This document shows positions 38,309 to 51,205 of a stretch of DNA of 64,000 nt, in pieces; position 1 is the first letter of the stretch; each line of letters begins with the position of its first letter. Where the stretch lies: positions 14,020,501 through 14,084,500 of the forward strand of contig OZ059899.1 in assembly GCA_964057225.1 (NCBI GenBank), read 5' to 3'. The position numbers were made by a program, and so were the translations under genes. This stretch comes from Auanema rhodensis. Its lineage: Eukaryota; Nematoda; Chromadorea; Rhabditida; Rhabditidae. The notes under the pieces were generated by a model. The model did no database searches. It worked only from the letters and a program-made list of their open reading frames with translations, and had not been told where the DNA came from.

Positions 38309-39595
38309 ATAGTTGAGAGTTTCTTTTGAAATAATTAAGTTAATTATGCCATAATTGGTAGACTGGTATATATAGACTGAGTTATAATATTCTAATTATT
38401 CTAATTTTATTTTACCGCATTTTCTACTCAATCTTACGTCCCCCCCCGTCCCTTTTTTTTCTTTTTTTCCCCCGTCCTCTTTTCAAATTTTCGTCAACCT
38501 GACCCCTAATTCTCCAGATTCATGTAATGCTTGTAAACATTGAACTGTTATCAATCAACATGAGCTTGTTCACCCATTTGTAACCTTTTTTTAATTTTCA
38601 GTGTATATATAATTATAATTATCATTTACGCGGAGAAAAAAAAACTTTTTTTTTTAATTTTTATTTTCATGTTTTTAGAAATCTGAAGAGATTTGTTTTG
38701 AATATTTAAGAATGTACAAGATATTAAGAGAACAAAGACAAAAAAAAGAAAAAAATCATACATGACATAGACAAATCAATAATAGATTTACAGAAATAGT
38801 ATTGAATAAGTTGTAACATTCGAATATACTGAATGGAACAACATAGGAAAGTGTATATCTTAGCATGATATCTAAGAGAAAGTTCATGTCTATTATTACA
38901 TTCACTGGGTAAACAAAGATAAATCAATTGTTTGTTTGTTTGTTTATTTGTTTGTATTTTTAATATAAAATTGAATTATTACGATTGTAAACACGTACTC
39001 CCCTGAAAGAAATCTCGAAAAAGATGAAATTGTCGGCGTTTTTGTTTCAAAAGAGAAAGTGATAGAGAGAGAGAGAGAGAAAATTTGATATTATGCTGAA
39101 TATTTGCATCCATGTTCCCGATATATGATAGATTATGATGCAAAATCAGAGAAAAAAAGATAAAGAGAAAAAGAAAATGTATGATGATGATGATGATGTA
39201 AAATCTCTGACAATTCATATATAATTACTATTGAGCTAGAGCTAAATTGAAGATTATATAAACTATATGATATAGTCAAGAGATATATACACAGAAGGGA
39301 AGATAAAGAGAGAAAGGTAATACCTGTAGATGAGTTGTCAAGGTGAATAACATGCTTAGGGACGCTACAGTATGAAGCATTGCTAATGAATCTCACATTA
39401 CTTGGAAGGACTAGATGAGAAGAAAATGGGATTTTTTTTGATAAGCTTATCAGATATTATACTAACATGCTCGTTTTCGCCTCATCTTCATGCGCATGCT
39501 TTAAGCTATCACATGAAGAATGAGCGATGAGCATACTGATGAGTAATCTCAGCCAAATATGGCACACGTATTGGCAAAGTTGAGCTTTTGAGCAT
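38309..39595. other. Convergent 3' intergenic region between MAP1 and FHOD
   Basis: Holds both 3'UTRs, tail to tail. I see no AATAAA for MAP1. For FHOD (minus strand) AATAAA is present as TTTATT at 38943-38948 and 38660-38665 on +, both far from the stop codon. C8 near 38443, a GA tract at about 39063-39081 and (GAT)n near 39180 are present. No gene between. Confidence 0.55.
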
Positions 39596-42500
39596 TTAAT
39601 ATTCAGTTTCTAACTGGCCATCAACCAATTTCAATGTCCGGGTACGACGAACTGTAATAAGTATAATAACTATATGAAATATAAATTTTAATTTACATAC
39701 GTGATTTCCGATTGAACTGTCTTGCTTTGCGACGGTGATCACGAGCTTCGGTCTGAAGCGTAGCTGCCTTTGCCAAACTGTTCAAAATTTCGTCATCGGG
39801 AGAATCACCCTCTCCAACATCAGCTGAATAATACATAGTTATAAATTAAATATATATATACATCAATATAATCCTTAACTACACAACTAATATTACAAAT
39901 TAAATACCTGGTGGACTGGCTTTGATAGTTCGATCAGGTGTTGGACGACCACGTCGTCTCAATGTGTTGTCACCATCAGCTAATCCTTCCAAGAAGCGTT
40001 GCATCTCATCGTGACGCTAAAAACAAATAATTATAATTCATATATGAATATATTGATTGATTCTGATAAAACTTGAATGTAAAACAAAAAGCTTTTAGAC
40101 TTACATCAAGAGAATCAGTAGCTGGCTTCGCTGGTGCTATGCCACGACGTGCGATAGGCTTTGTCTCTTCACTAGCTCTACCATCTAATGCCCATATCTT
40201 TCCTCTGAAATTCAATATAGTTATAATAATTAAATATGTTTATATAATTAATAAAATATAAATTAATTAATAAAAGTCTTTACCTGGTCTTATTACGTTC
40301 TCGTTTCTCAGCAATACGTTTTCTCATTTGTAATATCTTATCACGAGTAGTACGATATTCGAGAGCGAATTCAGTAACCTGAAACATATAATTTGAAATA
40401 AAGCTGTAAAATTCACATGATTACCATCTTGAATACATCATTAGGTTGTGTATCGGGAATTTCTTGAACAGTATAGCCAAAGTAGAGAAGGAATGCATGC
40501 CATCTGAAACATGGATGTGATGTGTCTCCTCTGTTAGGATTGATGACTGATGAAAACTAACCGATGTTTTGCAATACGATAGATGTCATTTAGTTGATGA
40601 ATACGTTCAGCAACATCAATCAGATATAAATTAATTTTATTCTTCATTGTTGAATCATTTTTGGCTATCTTAGCCAAATAGTCCCAACTGGATTTGCATT
40701 CCTTTTCTAATCGCTTCAAATTCTCAAATAATTCCTTATAATCAATCTGTAAGTAGATGATTAACTTCTATATCAGCAGTATTCAAGCTTTTCAGCATAC
40801 CCTAGAACTACGAGCAACTGCTCCAAATTCAGAATACAGATCAGTTCCTTCTGGATAATTTTCAAGCATGTATTCAGCTAAATGATGTGTCAACGGCTGC
40901 TTATTCACCGGATCTTTAACTTCTGAAGCTTTCGTCAAATAATCCAAATAGAATCCTTTGATCTAAAAATGAGATGATTCGCATCATACTGTATTGCATC
41001 ATCTGATGCTAAAGCTATACCTCAGTTCCACTCAATGTATTACCAATAGCTAACAGCATAGCCATAGCTGTTTTGAATGTTTTTGATTCTTCCATCTCTT
41101 TCATAGCTAATTGTAAATCCATTAATGGTTCAGCAATGTCCTGCAACAATGCAGCTTGTGTTCAGTTTTTTATTCAAAATTTTCAAGTTTTACTATTTAG
41201 AGTAAGTTGGAATAATTTCAATAATTACAAAATAAGTACCTTTTCAACATTTTTGTATTCAAGCGTGAACAGCCATAACTTCAGACGTTCTAATAAGCTG
41301 GGAATCTGTGATAATTTCAAGAGGAATTGTTCCGCCTGTCCTAGTTGCATATCAGGATTTTCAGCTGATTTTTGTTCAATTTCTTCGATTTCTTTCGATG
41401 TTGGCATCATAGTACGAAGAATCTTTTCAATACCCTCCTTATTCAAGACCATTGAATCAAATTTCTGTAAGTTATTACTCAATTTTGAATTATTATCTGA
41501 ACGAACCATGATAGCTGCAGGAATAACACTGGTTGGGGGAAGTTTAGTTAAACCAATATGAATAGCTTGTGATCGCTTCATTGGTAAAACAGCAAGAATT
41601 TGAGGCTTAGACTCATTAACCTTCTTAAATATAATATAATTATAAATAAACTATAAGTATATAGTTAATGCATACCTTTACTTGAACCTCCTTCTGTTGT
41701 TTAGCCTCGAAGAGCTTGACTAAGCGCTCCGGGTTGAACTGAGGAGTTTCTAATTTTGTCCAGAAGGTACCCTTTTCACGTAATTGAGGCACAGATGAAG
41801 TGTCAGCTGTTGTAGGCTTCCAATGAAGCTTCAATACTCCCTTGTTTGATGGCCCAGGACTGGTCTCTCGACGGAAGTTAAGTGGCGGAGGTGGTGGAAC
41901 ACCGCCTGGAGGTAATGGAGGAGCTGGTGGAGCAACACCACCGAACCCTTGTACTGAAAACATTGAATTTTCAGATTATTATATTATACTATATCATATA
42001 AATTATAACAATAACATGCAAAATAACTAATAGAAGTTTAAGCTTACATCGTGGTGGCAGTGGTATTCCACCTGGTGGAGGAGGTGGTGGGATTGCAGAA
42101 TTTCTCATTGAGTTCTTCTCTTGCATTTGAGCCATACGAGCCATAACCAAAGGATCTTGCTCGTACTCAGAACCATGGAATTCACTAAAATCTAAGTCAT
42201 TGATGATCAATGGCCGCGATTTTAGGTTTTCAGCTGCCTAAACGATACACATGGTTAACATTGAAAACTATATGATCTATATAACCTTTTTCCATTGCTG
42301 TTCAGCTTCTGTTTCACGTGGAGCAAAAGCATCACGATTACTTTCAGCAGCTTTAGCAGCTTTACGTTGAAGTAACGAAGCAAAATCGCCTCCTCCTTCA
42401 TCACGTACAATCTAAGATATAATTGAAAATAACTTAAAATCAATATAAACTAATACCTTTGCTTTTGGTGGAGTTGAACGTGCTGGTTCAGGCTCTTTAA

Positions 42501-45500
42501 TTGGCTCAGGGAAGTCCATCACTTTAGATTCTGTTGGCGAGAATAAGGCTGGGAATGATGGTGGTGGAGCTTTAACCTGAAGTGAATTCTGATATCAAAT
42601 ATTTTAAATTAATAAATGATATTTACAAGTTTTTCTTCGGCAGATTCATCCGGACGTTCATTTTCTTGATTTTCGACCAAACGAAGTGGCTCAGGTACTT
42701 TCTTACTATCAACATTTTCAGCTTCATCCATAATATTTTTCTAAAATATGAATGTTAACTTGAAATTTTGAAGAATTCGATGGCATACTGTAGCTTCCTT
42801 CGCAGCAGCAATCTCATTCCTCCACGGTAATGACGATTTTGGTGATTCGGGGACTTCTCTGGAACAAAGAAAAAAGTAAGAAGAGTAATGAAAATTAAAG
42901 GAAAAAAATGGGAAAAGCAACCAGTTGTCTGGCTATCTCATTTGAAAATAAGAATTACGTGATCACGTTGAATTCACGTGAATTTCACGTAACGTTACAC
43001 GTAATCAAATATTTGGAATGTAATGTAATTAGAAGTATTCATAAACATACTCTTGTGATTTATTGAATAAGCCACGATTCTGATTGAAGGCAGCATGTTC
43101 TCGTTGGCGTTCACGTGCTTCTTGATGACGACGACGCATAGTTGATCGACGATCTGAAGATGCATCACCAGCCCGCATAGACATTTGAGAAGGTGTTCTG
43201 AATCGCGAATAGATGTAATAAGAATGAAAGAATTACTTAAACAATTCTTTTTCATTAATATTTTTATAATTAATTTAAAAATTATGATAATTGAGACTGA
43301 ACAGTAAAGTAGGATCAAACACATGTAAGTAACACGTCAAAGAAGTAATATAACAAGAGAATTATCACGCAAAGGTCAGAAGAAGACACTCTTTGATAAG
43401 CTTAATGGAAATTAAAAATGTTATTAGACTTACCCATAATTCGATTCGAGATCTAGTCGATCATCTTCGTCGTCGTGGGATGATGAGGTTGTTGATGCGC
43501 GCATCTCATCAGAGCGATAGATGGACGTCGCTTTCGGACTATTAGTATTCAATCCAATCGTTGGCAGCACTGATGTCGGTGAGACTGATCTAGTGCGCTC
43601 CCATGAGCGCTGATGATCAGATAATGCTGTATCAGCATGATATGCTGATGAACTATCTTCATCATATTGACTGCTACTGCTTGCTGGCACCGCTGCAGCT
43701 GTCGATGTGGAAGCAGTTGATGCTCGAGGCAGCGAGCTACGACCGAGCAAACACTCCGTGTATGGCCATCCGTTTGGATTACCTGTAGAAGCTGTTGATA
43801 TGCTACTTGTTGGTGTAGATGTAGGGACACCATGTACTGATGAGGCAGATGATGAGCAGCTACTAGCGGAGTTCAAAGCAGATGATATGCGCGAAATCGC
43901 ATCTGATGAGATAGAAGTATTGACATTTTGCTGTAGATGTGATGCTGTTGAAGACACAAAGCCAGGTGATGACGGTAGGACAAGCCTACGTGATTCGAAT
44001 GTTGATGACCCCATAGATGAGGAATAGCCATCATCAGGGTTGGATAAAGCAGATGAGGTATCGCCACTGCTACTACTACATCTATCAACTGATGGGCGTC
44101 TACTCGATGAGATGGATGTTGCATTGGATGAAGCTACAGTTGATGTCAAATGCTTGAGACCATAAGAAGATGTTGCCGAATCAGCTGATGGAGATATAGG
44201 AGGTGAAGTATTGATAGGAGATTTTGGTACTCGATCACAGCTAACACGACGTCTAAATTGAAGAAAAACACATAAAATCGGAACATGCGGTATTGAAAGG
44301 AAAAACATTTTCAAAGAATTATTTGAAAATAACAGCAAACAGAGTTAAAAGTTGATTGTACAAAGGTTCAATTCAAAAATTGATACTTATGCTTAAGTCC
44401 CCCTTCTCCTTTATTGCTTGTTCAAGCTTAGTCTCAACATATAACCGGCAATTGCTCAGCACGTACGTCTAATCCTAAGTTTGAACTCAATCACATGAAA
44501 GAGATAAGAAGAAAGGAGCAAAATCATAAGAACTTCAAACTTCAAATATCAATTTCATGCGGAAAGCAAAAGAAAACTTTGAATAAACAAACAAACAAAC
44601 AAACAAAGGTTTTTCCATTTTTTGGATTGAAATTTCTTTGAATCTTATGAATAGAATGACGTACCTCATCTTAGCATTGAGACTTGAATCATCATCGCTG
44701 TTCGTTCCACGTTCATCTTCTTGATTGACTTCACGCTCATATAGCTTACACTGTTCTAGAAGTTCACGATTTCCTGTCTTTTGCAGATTCTTCATCACAT
44801 CTTCCATTTGCAGACTATCAAGTGTATCAACAGCATCGTAAAATGTATCCTGAACTCATGTTCAAGCTTAGAACTTGAAATCATTTTATAAATGGTTATA
44901 CCCTATCAGGAATTCCATGTAATGCCTTGTTGATCACAGTCATACCATATACAAGTGTTTCCGGATCTGGAGATTCTTTCTCCGAAATAACTTTCATTAA
45001 GCCAGTCCAATCAGGTTGCTCTATAAGTAATTCAAAAGCTTAAAACTTGATACTAGCATCAATTCAAACCTTTCTTTCTATCAACAGCTGATATAGCAGC
45101 AAGTACTAGAAGAGCATTATTATCGTTATATTCAATGAATACAAGCAAAAGCTTTAATGATGTTTTAACAACCAATCGAAACTGAAAAACATGACAAATA
45201 AACTTTCAAGTTTTAAAGTTTTAATAAAAACAAAACACATAATAACATATATAACATATAAGTTAAATAATATTCCTACCCATTCCATACGATACGGACT
45301 CATTTCACGAGCTTCAAGAGGATCATATAACTGAAAAAGACATGGACATGGACTTAAGACATTCGATTCAGACAACACATAGTACAAAAAAATCTTTAAA
45401 ACTTACTGGAGAATCAAGAAGCTCATAAAGCCATTGAATAGTTGGATTATGAGCTATTATGCCATTCATGCCATCCACGTACAGCATAACTTGACCCAAT

Positions 45501-48500
45501 GCTGTAAATATAATAAAGCATTAAGTTGGCAATATACTATACTAAATTTACCGCGTAAAATATAATTTTGATGATTTTGATCAGCTACTCGTCCAAGCTG
45601 TATAAGACAGTCTAATCCACCATTTTGTACAAATTCATGAACAAGATCTTTATCATCCTAAACAAAAATATTTTGGTAATATTCCAATAAATGATGCTTA
45701 TAACATACTTGAAAGATTTGTTTTAAGGAGAATAATGCTCGACGTTGATCTCTACCAGATGCATTTAATAATTTATCTTTAAAAATAATTATATAACTAT
45801 ATGAATATGATGTTAATGATGTTATTACCGATGATAGTCTTGACTCGAAGTGACGTCTGAGTGCGGAGCACTAAGCTGGATCGGCGACTGAAAATGCAAA
45901 AACATGAACTAATTGAACTTTGAAATTTTAAAAATTTTAATTTCTTATTATGTATTTAGACGTTTATCTATATCAATTCTCACAATCTCTTTCATACAAT
46001 TGAAATTTTAAATGTTCCTATAGAGCTTGTCGGGCTATCGTCAATCTTGTTAAAAGGCTGCTAGAGCGTTAAAAGCCATAAAAGGAAATGAAGAAAGAAG
46101 AAAGAGGTGAGAATCGAACAAAACGAACTATTTCTTGCCTCGAAGGCATGTTTTACCTATTCAGATAAGCATCGCCCCAATCAAAATCTTCATCTTCTGT
46201 ATCGGATGAGTCGACTCGAGCTTGACCGGATGATGATGATGAGACTGGGGTAGCGAAGCGATGATGAGAACGATGCTGATGCTGATGATGATGATCCAAA
46301 CTGGACTTGCGGTCAGACCGATAGCCGCTGTCTTCACGACGATGATCTATCGGATGAGACGAGGATAACGAGGAGGATGATGAAAGTGATGACTTCGAGA
46401 GAACAAATGGCGTTGTTGATGTTGATGGAGATTCAGGAGGTGATGATTCTTCCGATTCAACAATTGGTAAGGATTTTGGTTTCCATGCTGGTAAGCCGGC
46501 TGATGTGCTGGCTGCCGAGGCCTGATGTGGTGCAGAGTAAGGCTCATCTTCAATCTGAACTGGGCGTGCAACGATTCGTGTTGCTTCTCCAAAAACTCGG
46601 GATTTTCCAGTTGGCATTGTTCCAGCTGTAGAATTAGATCGTTGAATACTTGGTGTCACCCGAGATGGAGATGGTAGCTTCAGAGGCGTTGCCGTGAAGA
46701 TGTCCTTCTGAGATGATAAGGGGAATACTGGATAGTCCAAAGCATGCTCACGGGGAGGCTTCGGTGGCGTTTGAGGCAAAGGAATTGTTGAAGAACATGG
46801 AGGAGGTGGAGGTGCTACAGACGATGTAGTATGTTGTTCATTTAGAGGTATCTGCAGTTGACGTCTGCCAGGTGATTGACTGAAGCTTCTACTTGGCTTA
46901 GGAGGTGGATCATCAGCTGCAGGTATATCATCATCGTCAATGTACGGAATTGTTTTAACTGGTGCTGCTGTATGAATAACAGTAGGTTTCCTAACAAAAT
47001 TCCGAGGTAATGATGACGTTGAACTCATGTGAGCTGGTCCATCAACAGAGGAGGCGTACCAGGTACGTGGATCTTCTAAAGCTGTCAAAGTTCGTCGTCG
47101 TTGAAGACTTGGAGCTGCACTTCGTGGTGTAGCACCAACACAGCCGTCCATCATTACAGTCATATCATTTCCTGATGAATTTCCAAGTGATGCGGAAGCA
47201 GTTTGACTGGTTGTTGGAGTTTCACTGCTACGACTTCGACGTTCCAGCGTTGAGAAGCCGCTTGATCGAATTGGCTTGACTATCAAAGGCATTTCTTTCA
47301 TGCCACTAGACATTATCAACGGAGGCATGACACTAGATGCTGCTGATGATGTAGTCGCGGATGGCCGATATGCTCCAGCCTCATCCACCTTACAGCGCAC
47401 ATGATTATCAATGAGAGCTGGCTGTGCCGGCACAACATTGGCATCTATCCGAATAGACAGATCGATGTCGTATGCCTTGAGTATAGGTTTACCAGCTGTA
47501 GAAGCTGTAGCGGGTGAAGCTGTAACAGTAGCATGATGTGGATGAGCTTGATGATGAGCGCCATAAATGGATTCGTACGACGGGGCAAATACGGGTCTAG
47601 CCGTAAATCGTGATGAAGCTGAAGCTGAAGAAGCTGGCACAGCCGTTGCTCGATAGCTAGCAGACATAGATGATGATCATAGTCTATGAAAGAGAAATGA
47701 AAAACGAAAACAGGAAAAGAGAATAGAAAACACGAAATATAAATAGTAGTTAAAGTAGTAATATTAGCAGATTAAAGGTAATTTTGTATTGTAAAAATAC
47801 AAAAAATTAAAATTTTCAAAATAAAAATATTCAAAGAGATAGCTGAATGAAATAGACTTTAGATAGGTCGACTAATATTCCTAATAAGGTGAATTTAGGG
47901 GCGGGAGAGATGTTGAGAGAGAAAGAGAGAGAGTAGCAACAGAGAGAATGAGAACGAGAGCAGAATAATCGTAACAATGAGAGAATGAGACACAGAGAGA
48001 CAGGAAAAGAAGAGGGAAGGCTGTGATGATGACTACGACATCCGAACGTTACTAGCACCTCGTCTTCCATCGAAGAGAATCGAGAGAAGGGACGGATCGC
48101 ATGAGAGGAGCTGTGTGAGATGACGTTCTCCAACCTCTCCCTGGCTACTCCATTCTCGTTCGCTCTCTCATACTCATCGTTATGAATCTCTGAATCTCTT
48201 GTTCGCGACATGATAAGACAACTATCTCATGTCGATCTCTTGTATTTGAAAATAGTCAATTTATCGTATATGAATATACCTTCAAAGGGAATGAATATTT
48301 CAAGATTTCAAATGAAAAGAAGAAGAACCGACGATAATAGTTGAGAAAAGTATGAGAAGAAGATGAAACTGACGAATAGAAAAGAGAAGAATTGATAGAT
48401 AGAAGGTTGAAGTGCGAGATATAAGATGATTTTACACATCTTTTATCACTTTCAAAGTTATTTCACATTCGGTTATAAACTTTGCGATTTTGACCAATTT

Positions 48501-50666
48501 TGCATGACACATCAATCTTCATATACATATGTATATGGATAGTAGATGTATAGTATAGTATTCTATATATAACATTGATTTAGAAATAACTTGTAATTCA
48601 ATCATCTTTTACTATATGTATATAGTTAATGAAAATAGTCATTATGAGACATATTTGTACCAATTATTATGGAAATAAAATGATATCAGAGAGAGACAGT
48701 TCACCTTTTATAGTTACCAACTGGATTGTTTATCTTACATCTTTCTCATCTTCTACTCTCTCTCTCTCTCTCTCTATCTTATCCTGTACTTGTCCCTCAC
48801 TCTTTATTTCTCTATTAATCTTATTATCTATTACTATCTCGTTCATCTACCCATCCCCTCCCTCTCTCTCTCTCTCTCCTTCTGTCTCTCTTCATTCTTT
48901 ATCTGTCTCATACTCCTTCTTGTCATTGTGGCATCCAAGGACTTATCCGAACAACGGTTCGAAACGTATGGACCATCGTTTTGCCGACATGTCGTCCTCT
49001 CCGTCACAACGACGACGATGTTGGTGAAAGTGATATCCAAATTTGGTCATGACGGGACCTAATTGGGTAATCGTCTAAATATCTGAATCAACGTACACTC
49101 CTCTCCTCTCTCATACTCTTTCACCTCGAAACCAGGAAATTGGTTTGTTTCTCTCTCCCTCTCTTTCTCTCTCTGTTTTCGTTTACCGTCATCTTCTTCA
49201 CAAAATTCAGAATGACCCATGTTGAGAATATAGAAGAAGAAATATAGACTGACAGGAAGAATAGTGAGAAAAGAAAATGAGAGATAGAGAGAGAGAGAGG
49301 TAGAGAGAGCCCATGACCCGAAACTGAATTTCAGTTGTTGCTGTTGATGATGATAATAAACTTGTGCTGTATGTGTTTAGGTGAAATATCCAAAACTTTA
49401 AGATTCATAATAATATTTCGAATGCAACTGTCATCAGCCCACAGCTTGTTATCTTCAGAGAATTTGATTAAGTTGCAACAATTCTTTGTTGGATACGAAG
49501 CTTGCAATGTAATTGCAATAACCAGATAATCTTTCTCTCTTTCTTTCTCTTTCTCTTCCTATATCTCTATTATAACTTTTATAAGAGGGAAAATTAATTG
49601 AAAGATATAGAGAAAGGAATTCACACAGAGGTAACAAAGAAAACGGCAGGGGGTCCGACATGAATATTGTCGATTTTGGCAATTATTCATAACATAAACA
49701 AACATTTATAATGAAATATATAGAATGATATGAAGATATAAAGATATAATATTAGATTTTTAATAAATAAAATCAAAATTTAAGACAAGGAAATGGGCAA
49801 ATTGTCTTTTGAAAAACTCAAAATTCTTGATTATGATCATATTATTTGGAAACAGGATGCACTTGAATGTTCTCGAAACCGATCATTGTTTCTCGCTTTT
49901 TTGACTTTCTCCCTCTCTTTTTCATCTTATTTTCTATTAAAAAAATCTTGTTTAACATCTTGTTCTTAATGAAAACGAAGTCAATTCATATTGTGAATGA
50001 GCTCCTTGAAATCATTTTAGATGTACTCAGCCTGATTATCTTCAATATTCCCAATTTTAACATATTTTTCATGTATAATTGGCTTTTATATTATTTCCAA
50101 AATTATCTTAACAACATCATTTTCTGATTTTCATGAATAGAAATCAAAAAATCAACGACATACCTATCACTTTTGAGTATTTCAAATTCATCTGGTTGAT
50201 CAAGAAGAGTTAATTCACTATCTAAATATGTATGAAATTCTCCTCCACCACCTTCCGATCCTTTATATACTTGTAAAGCAGCATCTCCAGGCTATAATAT
50301 ATACAAGTTTATAAGAAATAATTAATTATATAAACTATTAAAGCTATAACTTGTATTGGTTGTATATGTCGTTTTACAAAATGTTTGAATGATATGTATG
50401 TATGTTGCTTGTTGTTGTTGTTGTTTTCGTTTTTGAATTACAATCAAACTAATGTGTAAAGAAGAAAAACAAAGCAGTTTCTATACCTTATGTGGTGCTC
50501 GAAGTGTTCGAATAACTTCAGAAATCTGTAATCCAATGGCTGCATGTAGACGAAATTGAAATGTGACAGGTCGCATAGGCTCCAAATAGTATGTAGATGT
50601 TGTAGCAAATGGATCACTATCATTCACATATTGTATTCGACATGTGAATGTATCTTCTTCTTCCAT
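39596..50666 (-). CDS. FHOD-subfamily formin (actin assembly and bundling)
   Basis: Diaphanous-type formin controlling unbranched actin filaments, in animals chiefly at stress fibres and sarcomeres. 1445 aa if exon 2 joins the exon at 45829. Exons: 50487-50666, 50164-50291, (optional 46157-47656), 45829-45887, 45709-45776, 45552-45657, 45407-45501, 45280-45330, 45070-45181, 44902-45020, 44665-44849, 43434-44252, 43051-43197, 42789-42858, 42627-42740, 42457-42576, 42286-42411, 42048-42237, 41676-41953, 41507-41623, 41240-41464, 41021-41140, 40801-40962, 40562-40746, 40425-40503, 40284-40378, 40105-40204, 39908-40016, 39701-39823, 39596-39651. GBD at 1-102; FH3 at 103-340 ([24 protein letters not shown]); Ser-rich linker 368-641; FH1 prolines about 884-921; FH2 about 937-1300 ([17 protein letters not shown]); DAD about 1387-1445 (DDEILNSL then basic RKSLRRTRTLK). 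A 3-nt choice exists at the 41623 acceptor. Very sure of the family. Confidence 0.93.
42957..42998. promoter_or_regulatory. Cluster of three perfect ACGT-core palindromes in an FHOD intron
   Basis: ACGTGATCACGT (42957-42968), AATTCACGTGAATT (42971-42984, containing a CACGTG E-box) and GTAACGTTAC (42989-42998) lie back to back in the intron 42859-43050. CACGTG is the core site of many bHLH factors. Function is inferred only from the motif density. Confidence 0.5.
43434..44252 (-). other. FHOD Ser-rich linker exon between FH3 and FH1
   Basis: A single 819-nt exon encoding about 273 residues of Ser/Thr/Ala-rich, probably disordered sequence. It contains [10 protein letters not shown]-like proline-directed sites near the end and the acidic run [15 protein letters not shown] proteins carry regulatory phosphorylation in linkers; the exact sites here are not inferable. 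Confidence 0.7.
46157..47683 (-). other. FHOD alternative or cassette Ser/Pro-rich exon (about 500 codons)
   Basis: Open throughout; ends GCTTATCTGAATAG|gtaaaa. Two acceptors: a strong one (tttctctttcatag) starting the exon at 47683, and a weaker one (gtctgctag) at 47656. From 47656 the exon is exactly 1500 nt and phase 2 at both ends, so it can be included (1945 aa) or skipped (1445 aa) after GBD exon 2. From 47683 a stop follows in the GBD frame, but ATG 47667 opens the same frame, giving an 1846-aa form without GBD. The peptide is Ser/Pro/Thr-rich, has two PxxPxR-type SH3-ligand motifs (PPPKPSR, PPKPPRE) and an acidic end ([11 protein letters not shown]). It interrupts the usual GBD-FH3 adjacency. 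Confidence 0.75.
47684..50163 (-). other. Large FHOD intron with CT/GA tracts and complex patches
   Basis: The longest intron of the gene (2.5 kb from exon 2 to the 47656 acceptor). It contains CT tracts on + (about 48757-48778, 48860-48880), a GA tract at about 49284-49298 and two CpG-richer patches (48040-48211 and 48920-49060). The 48040-48211 patch is open on the minus strand from an ATG at 48211 and could hold a first exon of the GBD-less isoform; this is inference only. Confidence 0.45.
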
Positions 50667-51197
50667 TTTTGTTTTTTCTGATTTACTATTGGATGAATAG
50701 TTTTCAGTAATATCTAGTTAATATAGATTTGAATAGTTAAGCGTTGAGATACCCGTGCAAATGTCTAAAAATGGAAAAATAAATGAGATGAAATGAAGGT
50801 ACATGATACTGCTACTACAAGAAATATTGAATAAATAAACAAACAAAATCCAAAAAAATAAAACAAAACAACAAGAAAACAACAATTTTAATGTAAATTT
50901 TACTTTTCTTCTTCTTCTTTTCTTCATATATATCTATGAAAGATATATAGATACATGGGAAATTGGTGAGAGAATGTGAGAAAGCAACTGAACATCTGTT
51001 TCGTAAAAATTAAACGAAGGATTGAAGAGTCGAAAAGCATCGATTGAAGTAAAAATAATTGGGAAAACGATAGATAGTTTCCAATTGAACATGTACCAAC
51101 GAATTTTCGTTAAAGTGACAACGAATATTGAAAAAGTATTAGTCAATAAAGCTTTTTCGCTTTCTTCACTGCCGTCAGGATGCAAGATGAGATGGCA

Positions 51198-51205
51198 TGA
51201 CGTCA
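51198..51205. promoter_or_regulatory. CRE-like TGACGTCA upstream of FHOD
   Basis: A perfect palindromic cAMP-response element about 530 bp upstream of the FHOD start codon, in a patch less AT-rich than its surroundings. Known binding family: CREB/ATF bZIP proteins. No TATA or initiator could be fixed, so its promoter role is inferred. Confidence 0.4.

Noticed and set aside
43549-44124. Sense and antisense frames overlapping the FHOD Ser-rich exon
   Set aside because: They are shadows of the true frame; the Ser/His/Gln content reflects repeated codons read out of frame.
47831-48211. 126-codon minus-strand frame beginning [12 protein letters not shown]
   Set aside because: The first 60 residues are plausible, but the rest reads through a CT tract. 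Kept only as a possible leader exon inside the FHOD intron, not as a gene.
48950-48970. GGTTCGAAAC resembling a tRNA B box
   Set aside because: No matching A box or acceptor stem at the right distance.
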